The notes below the pieces were generated by a model. That model saw nothing but the letters and a program-made list of their open reading frames with translations. It did no database searches and was not told where the DNA came from. Positions 19,115 to 29,785 of a stretch of 64,000 nucleotides of DNA are shown here, piece after piece; position 1 is the stretch's first letter; the number at the start of each line of letters is the position of its first letter. Origin of the DNA: Ancylostoma caninum (Eukaryota > Nematoda > Chromadorea > Rhabditida > Ancylostomatidae); NCBI GenBank assembly GCA_037903475.1, contig JBAJFG010000019.1:1612001-1676000 (forward strand). The letters are read 5' to 3'. The translations under genes and the position numbers were made by a program.

Positions 19115-22100
19115 ATGTCACCTTCTGAGTTGTGCATACAAGATGTGGGAATCAGTGCCATTGAAATCTATTTTCCAAGGAATGCTGTCAATCAAGAGGA
19201 TTTGGAGAAGGTGAGACCACGTCGCGCTACTCACCTGCGTTGTATTTTACGCTTAATCATCGTTTAGTTCGACCACTGTTCATCTGGAAAGTATACAGTT
19301 GGACTTGGACAGGAGCAAATGGGGTTTTGTGGTGACAACGAAGACATTGTCTCGCTCTCGTTGACAGTCACTGATGCGCTTCTGCGAAATTATGATGTAT
19401 GGCATTTCCAAACTTCTCTAGTTGTGTTACTCAGGTCCATCTGTTTGTTTGAAGTCTGAGTATTTAGATTGATCCATCCTCGATCGGATTTCTAGCGGTT
19501 GGTACTGAAACCCTAATCGATAAGAGCAAGAGCGTCAAAACGGAGCTGATGCGGTTGTTTGGCGATAATCAGGACATAGAGGTTTGTTACGGTGCAGTCC
19601 AGTCAGGCTTTCTAATTCCTTTGATTATTATTCTTAAAGATTGGCTTAGCCTTGAAATACTGTAGTTCCATGAGCTTCACTATGAGAGACGTAATATTTT
19701 CAGAGGGGGATGGAGCTGTAGAGTTCGGGGTTAAAAAACACCTGGAAACACTAATGTTGTGCGAAGCAATCGTCGAGAAGGTGAAAGCTTCTCGTCCCAT
19801 CTCCTCTTGCTTTTGAGGCTTAGATATATTAAGGAAGAAGGATGTTTCTAATCATCACAATAACCGAATAAGGCTTTCTTTGGAGGACGGATAATGGAGG
19901 AAGCTAAACTTTGTACCGAAATAGGCTGTGCGAACGGTACTTAGTTACCAGAAATGTTAAACGCAGTCGGATGGTTTCGTTCGAACTCGTCCGATCTCTC
20001 TTGTTTGATCTCGTCCGCGTCGCGGCGTCCGAACTCGTCCTACATACGTCAAAACTGAGCCGACAACGAACAACAAGAGCTCAAATCATATTTGTCAACT
20101 TTTTTTCCGTTTTCCCCTTGTGAAATTTTTTGCAATGCCGTCTTGCGGCAGCCTTGAGCAGATTATATCAGAAAATTCTTTTTGGTTTTGGAAAGTTCCT
20201 CAAGTCTCTCATAATTCTGATAAACGAAATCAAATGAATTCATGGGACGTGACTACTTAGTGATGTATTACAGAAATTACATAATTAACTATTCGGGAGC
20301 CAACCATAGCGTGATTAATTTAGTGTGGTAATTTACAAATTCGAAAACAAAACGAACTCATAGTAGAAACAGTGGTTCTGTTTCGAAGTACAAAGGTGCA
20401 ACCAAATTGAAGTAGAGCTCCAGCAATTTTAGGCAGATAGTAATGAAATGTACTGCGAGCATGAAAAGATTTCTCATCATTATGAAGTCACAAATTTCCA
20501 TCTCGTTCTTCTGGTACAAATATACAGTCTTTCTCAAAAATCCTTGCCTCACTCTGAACCGCCCGTCAGCTTAGCCATTTGTTTTCCTCATAAGTAAGTG
20601 ATTTCACATGTGAAATGTTAAATTCGCACTAAAATAAGTCTGAAACTAACACTCTGAGTTTGTTCTATGTTTCCATATCAGGAGCGATAGCTCAAAATCT
20701 CATATGAGCTTTTTTAACTTGATTATTCGCCTTTCGAAAATCTGGGGGCATTTCCTTCACCACATGGGGGGGGGGGGAGGATGAGTTCGCATGGGAGTTT
20801 CCGGACGCGTTCGGACGTAATCCAGTTGCATAGACCAGTTGTAACAAATATCCTTCCGCATAGAAGTATCCCTTTACTACCAAGGAACTTTGAGATCCTA
20901 TCCCTGGGTTAGGATAGGTGATGTTGAGGTCTAGAAAGAAAGATGAAGCCAAGGATGATTTATCATCGAGGCTAGTGATTGCGGGAGAGATTCTTCAAAG
21001 CAAGGGACGCTGAGTGGTTTAATCTTTTCTCAATGTAAAATCGTTTAGTTATCTGGTTTCATTAAATAGTTGCATATATTCGTCAACTGCTGGGGATTTT
21101 GCAAATAAACGCAGCAGGCTGGGAAACTGGACAATTTTGTAGTTGCTGGGGAGTTGAACAAAAGAAAAAGCTGTCTAAAAAAATTAATCTTTTTTTCGTG
21201 ACCATCGCGTCGAAACCGGGCACTGTGATGCTGTTCTAGTGCCGGTGTCGTATATAATATTCTGCCCGTCTAGTATTCTGCCCACCCTCCGAAATTCTCT
21301 CCAAACCTCACCCCGCGTGAGCAACTTTGCTCTGTACATATCTGTTTCCCTACTCAGTTATAAAGAACGTCCATCTTTGCTAGCGGAGTGACTATCAAGA
21401 GGTGCAAAATACCACGGAATCTTCAAATTTTAGGAAAATACTTCAATGGCCAGCTCCGGGGAATCGGAAATGATCAAAATGGAAAAGAAAAAAAAATGTA
21501 TCCAACCAGATCCTGCGCACTTTTGTTTTCACTTCGAATTTGTGCTCTTCTTCTTTATTTGACTTTCTTCGTAAGCCATTTATAGTGATACGCAAGATGC
21601 GTACATATGCACTTGTAAATAAAGAAGAAACATAATCCCTCAAAGAATCAGCAAAGATAGAGATGGGCTGAGGTGTGTGCACGCTGGCACATTCGGTAAG
21701 TCCCACAAGCTGGGCGGAATTTTGGAAGTGCTACATCCTGTCCAGTATTTTATACGGGCAGAATATTATATACCGCACCGGCAGTAAGTGTGGAGCGGCT
21801 TGCCTCCCGTTGTGCCGGACGCTGTGAGTAACTTAGCCCCCCCCCCTTCGTCCACCCGTCCGCCCTCTATGATGAACTTACTGAGTAATCACAACCCCTT
21901 TTTGACTTGGTTCTGTCATTCCTGGAATTGTTTCGGAGGTGTGTCTGTCACATTTCTGAATATCGGTTTGAAGATGGTATTTTAAAAGTATTTTTGGAGT
22001 GGTTCCCTTATCATTTGGATTTTTACAGGGAGTTGACGTCAAAAATGCATGTTTTGGAGGTACTCAGGCGATATTCCATGCTATTGATTGGATATATGCC

Positions 22101-25100
22101 AACTACGCCACAGAGAAACGAAATGCTATTGCTGTTCTTGCTGACATTGCAATATACGCACCGGGCCCTGCAAGAGCAACTGGAGGTATGAATTGTTAAG
22201 GTCAGAAAAACTTACTATAATTTGATCTCTGTCGAATACTCGACGGTGCTAATATCGAGTTTCGCACATGTTAAGAGTTGTGATACACAACTACCTTTTC
22301 CAACGTGGCACAGTGTGCAATTTCGCAAATATAGCTGCTCAAAATATGTCTCTCAATAGCAGCAAGTCGTAGTTAGTGCACCAAAATATTCGTTGATAGT
22401 TTGATACAAGTGGTTTGCTAGCGGCTGATCGCCTGGCAGGGCATGATTAGATATCGAAAAGTTATCACTAGGATCGAACATCGGCTAAAGAAAACAGATG
22501 GGTACTTCATGAGCTGTCTCTGTCGTCTACGTTGCCGTAGGAATTTCTTTCCAGGGATTCTTTCAATAGACAAAGGAACAAGCAATCTTACTTCTTAGTA
22601 ACCCCATTTTCCAGGCATGGAGGTGATAAAATTTGTTGACAATTGAGCTGTTCAGGAAATGACCCGTTGGCGCTTCCCTTCGGATCTAGAAAAATGTCCC
22701 ACGTTTTTCTATTATGAAATATGTGCAGTAGCCAGCATAGATCTTCCTGCACACCAACATATATGCTATTCTTGCTGTCATCTGTAAATCTCTAATCCCT
22801 CTTCTATTCGAAAAAACAAACTTGTTCAAATTTTTGGGCATCAGATAGGGCTTGAAGATGTTGGAATACTTCTGGGAGGATTGGGTGCGGCTTCCGTTAG
22901 ACGCCATCTCTGCGCTGAGATCGCTTTCGAACACCGGATTCAGTTGCTAAGCTGTCTTTCACGATGATTGAATGAATGTTCTCATTTTAGGAGCTGGAGC
23001 AGTAGCTGTTCTCATAACGCCTAATGCCCCAATAGCATTTGATCGTGGACTTCGAGCTTGTCACATGACGAGTGCTTGGGATTTCTATAAGCCAATCGGT
23101 GAGTTCTTTTCATTGCCTCTCGAGATTCTGTTAACAACCACGATAAGGTTAATTCTAATAATTCTGTTCCTGAATGTTATCTTCAAGACATTCTCACGGG
23201 AGAGGAGCAGAAGAATTATGACACATTTGCGACAGAGCAAATCTCGCATGCCCTACCATTTGTAACATGCGCGTTTGCTTAAGTGATGCTTAGGCCAATC
23301 CATATTAGATGTATACATGCGTCACGCTTGAGGCCGTATGACGAAGGATTTGCTGAGCCCATATTCGCCAATTTCTTTGGAAGTCATCCCCGTATACTTT
23401 CATTTAGATGAGCACCTGTCGTACCTGGGCACGATTACACGAGATAAGTTCCCTAGACAGGGAGAGTGTGGGTGGAGGCAGTACAGGGACTCGTAAATGC
23501 TCGGAGATTCAGATAATGAGAGGACTCAGCAGGCTGTGTTCGTTGTTGGGAAACGTATCTCGTGCAAGCCATGGACATCGCGGCCGGTAGCCTTCACTTA
23601 TATAGCAGCGACACTCTATCTTTGATCTTCAAAGTGTAATTGCGCAATGTTCCTTCTGAGGACTGAATCTTGAAAATTCGCTTCATCTCAGGTTTATACC
23701 ACTCGTATCTGGCCTTCATTCGAGAACGTCAGCTTATTTTTTCAAACATTAATATGGTGCAGTATTATTCGTGTTTGTCCAACCTGTACTGAAGTGAAAA
23801 ACCTTTCCTAGTTCATTGTCTGTGCTTAAGGTAAATTGTCTACCGAATATCCAACTGTTGATGGTCCAGTTAGCTTACAGTCGTACATGATTGCCCTAGA
23901 TGGTTGTTATCGTTCTTATAAGGAGAAAGTTTTGAGAATCTCTGAACAAAGTAAGTTGTTAATATGCTACTACCGTGTTCAGTAATTTTGGTTTAGCTTT
24001 AATCGTTTAAATCACCTTTTCTAGATGTCTCGTTATCTTCTTTCTCGGCGGCGATGTTCCATTCACCTTTCACACGCATGGTTCAGAAAGCTTTGGCGAG
24101 GTTGTCGTACAGGTACTTTTCAAAATCGCTTCGATCTCGAGAGATTCAATTGTTCTCTTCGAAGGCCTTAGTTTGACTATTTTAACCACACACACACATC
24201 TGTGAGAATGAACGAATGAATTGTTGAGGTGTAAATATGGAGACGTGTTGTTCCGTAATCGCTTGGGTAATGATCGGTGTTGTTGTCCGCATAACTCGTA
24301 CTGAGCGAATTTTCAATTTTTTCAAAAAAAAAAGAGAAAAGAACATCACATTTCGATACACCTGCACTTTTGCATTCTTTTCCCAAGAAACATGGTTGTA
24401 ATTGTTTGTAATTTTCAGAGACCACGAGTGCGGCACCTCACAATGCGATAGTTTGTACTCTAAACTTGGGTAAGAACAAGTTTGTTTCTTTTTTTTGGTA
24501 GGGAGGGGGAGCTGCGAGCGTGACAGAACCGAAGTATAAGTATTGCAAGTTGAACTAGTAACTCAGACACTCGCATCGGCCGAGCGCACGCCGGGAAACC
24601 GGCTCAGCCGGCGAACCGTAGGATAGCATGTCAGTGTAGGGAATGTTCAGAAGCTATCATTACATAAATGAATCAGTAGCGCCGAGCTTAATTTGAAAAA
24701 GATTACTATCACCGGCCGAGTGGCTCGCGATCACCGGCTGAGTTTCCCGCCCAATTTAAAGAATGCCAGTCTTGCCAGCCGAGCGGAATACGATCTCCGG
24801 CCGAGCGGCTACTGGTAACCGGCTGAGCCGGTTTCCCGACGTGCGCTCGGCCGGTGCGAGTGTCTGAGAACAGATATCCACAATACAATAAAGAAAATTA
24901 GGCAGATAAATCATTTATTGGTAATGATTCTACGTACTCCTTTCTTTATGCTTTTTTCAAGTGATAGGAATTAAGTAGAATCTTCTTTACAATTAGCTAG
25001 AAATTTCTTATCTCTTTTTGCAAATTAAGGTGAAGAAAAAAATTTAGAATGCCGAGAGAATTGTTCGCTGTATACTTGTTGAATTGTTCCGAATTTCAGT

Positions 25101-28100
25101 GCTAGGATAGCATGTCAGTGTAGGGAATGTTCAGAAGCTATCATTACATAGATGAATCAGTACATGTAATTAGGACTTTAACCACCTTTTAAGATACCTT
25201 GATAATGGGCTGTGCTCCATTCTGTGCTTGTAAACCTTTTCTCGCCTATAATTCGCAGTTAGGATTACCTTCAGCTCTGCCTAAACAATAGCCACTAGTG
25301 TCGGATTCGGAAATGCCCAACCAAGGGGTGAGGGGGAAGGACGCTGGAAAAAAAGTTGGGTCCCCACTACTTTGTGCACCATGGTGGAAAACTAAAATTT
25401 TCGAAATATTCATTTCAGTTTCAAATAATTGAAAATAAGACCGCAAAAAAAACTGATTATGAAAATAGACGGATAAAAATAAGCCAATAGAAGATTTTTG
25501 AGTGTCTTGTGAAGGATTTCTGAAAAATTTGGCAACCCATCCTCGAAGGAGGTGCGCGCCCTCCCGCTCACCACCCTCTGGAAATGGTAGCTCGTGAATC
25601 CTTGTAATGATTCTATGCATTATGTGTCTATATCTGGGACATTATGTGATGCGAATCCATGCAGAGCGCCATATTTTTTTCTATTGTTGCTTCTACTAAT
25701 ATGGACATAAGTTTCAGCACCTTGACTGCGTCTTCGTTTGAAGATCGAGAAGTGATGAAGTGCCTGCTTAAAGGTTCTGAGGAATTATGGAAAGCGAAAA
25801 CATGTCCCTACCTAGAACTGAATCGCCGCATTGGTAATATGTATACACCATCGCTATTTGCCCAACTTGTGGCATACATCGCCTCAGGGTAGGTTGTTTT
25901 TCTTTCTTCCCTGTTTGTGTCATTCGTACTCATTTTTTGTGTGAAATTCATTGCTAGTACTTGGGAAATATCAGGTGTTCACAATGAACTTTTTTCTTTA
26001 GAAGGGATTCAATCTTATTTCGCACTTTTCCTTGCACATCCACCACTTTCACCAGAGTTGTGTTCTCCAAAAGCGCCTTCATAACGTGCCTAACGTTCAA
26101 TCGAGTAGACCTGTTACAAACGCGTCGTGTGGAAAGATTGTATACGCATACATAACGAGTTTCTCCTGACGTATTCTTTTGCTGTACTCACAGTTTGGTG
26201 GTTCAGTGTGCCATAGTTTTTGGTGAGAGCACGAAGTTTTTCGGGAATTGTATGAAGTGGGGGCCGCTTCCATAAACAACTTTATGATATTTACGGCTAG
26301 CCCAGTTTTTTGAAGATATCTATTATATCTATGGAAATTGTCTTTCTGAGGCAGTGCCAAGCTTAGTTTTCTTTCCAATTCTTAGATCTATTTCAGAATA
26401 TTGTGTGTAGATATTTTCGCCTGCAAGAACTATGATTTCATTCCTTGTATCCTTTTCCATCTGTCAGAATAAGTATTTGGGAACAGTGTCCTATTTCACT
26501 TCTTATTCAACACTGTTTAGGTTTTTCTCGATTTTCAATGTCCTCGTCTTTTTAGCCATTCCGATGAGCTGAATCGTATACTATTCTTTGCATATGGTAG
26601 CGGGTCAGCCGCTGCGATGTTCTCAGCCACATTGAACGTTTCCAGTAGTGTCTACCAACGGATGATGGAGATTTCTCGTCGTGCTGTTAGTCGAGCATTA
26701 GCATATTTTTTTCTACCTTTCATGATTAGCACTACATTTTACGTTGGATATCTAAAGTGAGCTTACTGCTATGATTTCAGATCGCTCGACTCGAAGAACG
26801 TCACATATGTGCGCCAGAACAGTACACAGACGCTCTGAAGATGCGCGAAGAATTCTTGGCCAGCGATGGTTAGTACGTCTATTGTTTGCAGTCATTTCAA
26901 TATCGAGAAATAACTTCAGATCCTACTTTCAATATGTTTTGTTAGAATTTAACATACACGAGTACTCTTGACGCATTTGCCGAAGCTTTGCCTGTAAACG
27001 TTGTTTAGAATGAGTGCGAAGTCCTTCTCATCATTTTTTCTGAACCATTCCTGCTCGGGGTTTGTTAAAGATTTTGCAAAGCATAAGGATCTTACGAGGA
27101 ACAGTCCTAGACTATCCATACTTTTCCTTAGAAACGCGCAAATTTGCGAACTTGTACCACCAGCATAGAAAATGCTCTTTCGTAGACATTCTTTTGAACA
27201 TTCCTCTCATATTAAAAAGTGAAAGGTACAGTGAAAAAAAATGAATAAAAAATATCACAGTGTCTATACAGCTACTCTTTACTCTTTTATATATGTAGTG
27301 GAACTACTCTCAGTGACTTGTCGAATGGCAGTGGTTGCTCTTTGCGACGAAAGCGGGTTTTAATGGCGAGCAAAGCGTTTCCGCAGCTATAATGGGAAAA
27401 AAGATTGTTTCATGCTCTACGAAAACATCGCAAAAAAACTAGTAGTTTGTAGCATTTCTTTATTTCTCCCTTTTTTCTCTTCACCCTATCAACACTGCTA
27501 TCAGGTGCTGAAATCTAAGGTAGTTAGGAAACAGATAATATGATCATCTGCTGATCTTTGGTGAGCCTTCATATACTAATGGTCCACATAGAGGTCTCGG
27601 CGGAGCGGAGTTTGTTGAACAAACTTTGCGTGAAGTTATTGGTCGGGCTATCGAGTTTCGGTTTCTTGTTTTTTTTTCACTATTTCAGTATTTTCTTCTT
27701 TCTCGAGAAATACTACGTCTACTAAGGTGATTGATTCCACCGAACGTGAATATGTTGACCATCCAATACTTTTTTCAATTCCCATCAAGAACATATATAG
27801 TGAATTCATCCGCCTTTTGCATTTGCCCTAGTGGGTCGCGTCACCATCAGAACGAAGCCGGGTATGCTATCTCATCGTGAATTCATCAATACTTTCAGTT
27901 TCGAAAGCATGTTTGATATAGTTTTCTTTTTTTTTAAATTTTACGTGATCTTATTCTTCATTTATACATTTTTGATATGTATGTGCTGTGTAAAACAATT
28001 TTTCAGTCCCAATTATTCCGAAGGGCAACTCTGCGGGCTACTCTACGCAGACTTTGTTCCCCGGCACGTATTTTCTTAAAATGGTCGATGAGAGATACCG

Positions 28101-28197
28101 AAGAGTATACGACCGCACCCCTTTATCCGAAACTACCCAGAATCACGTGAATGGATATATGAACGGAGCACCTGGTGAATCCTCTGGCATCGCTTAA
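19115..28197 (+). CDS. hmgs-1: Hydroxymethylglutaryl-CoA synthase (cytosolic type), 12 exons
   Basis: Condenses acetyl-CoA with acetoacetyl-CoA to HMG-CoA, the step before HMG-CoA reductase in the mevalonate pathway; in nematodes this feeds dolichol, ubiquinone and prenylation. Exons: 19115-19210, 19268-19396, 19468-19581, 22029-22185, 22991-23098, 23831-23950, 24025-24112, 24419-24469, 25718-25888, 26556-26685, 26781-26868, 28007-28197. They join in frame to 480 residues plus TAA. The family's catalytic residues are visible: Glu in VGTET (Glu89), Cys in NACFGG (Cys121) and His in FHSP (His254), plus [10 protein letters not shown] (53-62) and GNMYTPS. The length fits a cytosolic enzyme without a mitochondrial presequence. 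The 51-nt exon 24419-24469 is supported by SLYSKL, matching SIYSGL of animal HMGS. Symbol is by orthology to the single C. elegans gene. Donor of exon 10 (gttagt) is weak. Confidence 0.95.
21239..21784. mobile_element. Terminal-inverted-repeat element with TA flanks in hmgs-1 intron 3
   Basis: The left end gtgccggtgtcgtatataat, continuing to attctgcccgt, is matched inverted at 21753-21784. TA flanks both ends (21237-21238 and 21785-21786). The interior (about 480 bp) has no transposase. Intron 3 (19582-22028) otherwise shows no gene. Confidence 0.75.
24562..24867. mobile_element. 306-bp MITE in an hmgs-1 intron, CTCAGACACT family
   Basis: The inverted ends ctcagacactcgcatcggcc and, inverted, ctcagacactcgcaccggcc continue for about 44 bp. 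The inside is rich in CGGCCGAG words and contains a 60-bp tract (24619-24678) nearly identical to 25103-25162 outside the element. The intron runs from 24470 to 25717. The terminus matches the element at 9915-10657. Confidence 0.85.
25103..25162 (+). repeat. 60-bp direct duplicate of the segment inside the MITE at 24619-24678
   Basis: The tract starting taggatagcatgtcagtgta occurs twice, 484 bp apart, with one clear difference (ataaatg versus atagatg). One copy lies inside the MITE, the other in plain intron. Confidence 0.9.
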
Positions 28198-29004
28198 TTT
28201 CAATCATTACCCGGTAGGATTTGTGTTTATACATAGGTGTTGCTGTACAACTGTAACTGTAGGAATTGTTGAGAAGAGCAGTTTGAAGTGCAGGGTATTC
28301 GGAGGTCTTATTCCTGAACGTATGCAAAGCCGTTTTTATGTTTATTCTTGACAGTAGTTTTGCTTTCGCCATTTTTGCTATTGTTTTTCTTTCTAGTGAA
28401 AAGAAATTTACTTTTTTTTTCGAGCAAACTTTCAGAAGTATTCACTTTAATTAGCACATTGACGCTTTTGTGGTGAACCTATCCTAACTTGGTATGGAGC
28501 AGCAAAACAGATTGGATCTTCATTCTTTTCCCACTTCTTCATTCTTTGTGAATTCGTTCTAGTTTCTATTGTTGTAGTGATGTTCTCTTCTAACGCTTTT
28601 ATGTTAAGAGGCTCAAACATTTCCTGATATTGTTGTAGTAACTTCCGTTGAAATTTTTCTTTGTTATTGTGAGTTGTGTTGTTATTGATTTGTTTCAACA
28701 TTTATAGAGTTTATGATTCTGAGAGATCGATGTCACGGATAATCAACATTTGCAAGTTTTTACATCATGCGAATTGAATGCACATTAAATTCTTGCGTAT
28801 GAAATAATTGCGGTGTTAGAGGGACTGGATAATTTCTCCACTTATATCTCTGTATAGTATATGAAGACATCGTATAACATACACATGGTAGCTGTCAAGT
28901 ATGAATCGCTCTTGTCAAACACTAAAGAGAAAAGAAAAAAAGTAGTTGTCACCTGGCTTCTGATGATACGATAACTAGTGGTCTCCGTCCTTGGACTTTT
29001 TCAG
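28198..29004. other. Gap between hmgs-1 and the unidentified exons
   Basis: AT-rich sequence containing the hmgs-1 3' UTR. No canonical AATAAA was spotted directly downstream of the stop. Several cag acceptors exist (for example before 28436), but no convincing start exon was found. Confidence 0.4.
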
Positions 29005-29768
29005 AAGTTATAAGGCAATTTCGTTATCGTACTGCCATCACTGACCTCACCGATTGTGTACTCTTTGTTACTGAATTTGCTAAACGCCCTGATTTCTCTG
29101 CACGAACAATCGAGCTCACGCTCCGATATCTTGGGTTTTTGGAGCAGGAGGTTAGAAAATTGACCGATCCATACTTAACAACCGCCTTGTTGATGTCAAG
29201 GCAGGCAGAATCGTCTGTGGTCGAAGTCTACATTATACCTCCATTCGAAAACACTCCAAAGCTATGCAAACATTGAGCAAGAATTGTAGGCTGCCGCTAT
29301 ACTCCACGTGGAGTATAGCATCCTGCGTTTCCGTCCCCGAACTGACATCAATCCTTACGCTCCGGTTATCGTGTTCATACAGCAGCACCCGGCCCAAAAT
29401 AGGTGGCATCTCGAGATTGGCGCGACAGGTGATGGCGACGCAGTGTACTACACTTCACGTAGGGTGTAGCAACAGCCGTAACTGAGAAGTATGAAAAGGT
29501 ATCAGAAAAGGGGCTAAGGCGAACATGGTTATGTTAGAATTTCAAGTTTAGATTAACAAAGTCCATCTTATTGATTGTTTTGGTAATATAACTGCTGATT
29601 TTTGCATCCTGTGCCGCTATACTTTGAGCGCGTGTTTTCTTTTACTAGGACAGCTCAAATAGCTATGCAACAATGTTGATTTCTTTGTTGGGAAAGTATG
29701 TGTACGACAGGCGTAATATATGGTCGCTGCTGTACACGAAAGCTCAGACTTCTATACGTTTTCAGTGA
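29005..29768 (+). CDS. Two exon-like segments of an unidentified gene between hmgs-1 and prp-39
   Basis: Segment 29005-29150 follows a ttttttcag acceptor and stays open for 48 codons: VIRQFRYRTAITDLTDC..., ...FAKRPDFSARTIELTLRYLG.... It ends GAG before gttaga. Segment 29649-29768 follows tttactag, is in phase, and reads DSSNSYATMLISLLGKYVYD... to a TGA at 29766-29768. The residue mix looks like a helical protein C terminus. No start codon or earlier exon could be placed in 28198-29004, and I do not recognise the family. Without splicing, the first segment also stays open to a TGA near 29275. The stop codon lies right behind the acceptor used by prp-39. Confidence 0.4.
29296..29319. promoter_or_regulatory. 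24-nt perfect palindrome centred on CACGTG
   Basis: GCTATACTCC, ACGT, GGAGTATAGC: a perfect inverted repeat with an E-box core (CACGTG) about 470 bp upstream of the prp-39 start, between the two unidentified exons. It could be a bHLH-type site, a small hairpin or a decayed element end. Confidence 0.4.
29759..29765 (+). promoter_or_regulatory. Probable trans-splice acceptor of prp-39
   Basis: ttttcag ends at 29765, giving a 20-nt leader before the ATG at 29786. It overlaps the last coding triplets of the unidentified upstream exon. Confidence 0.6.
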
Positions 29769-29785
29769 ATTGCTCGTGTATCGGG

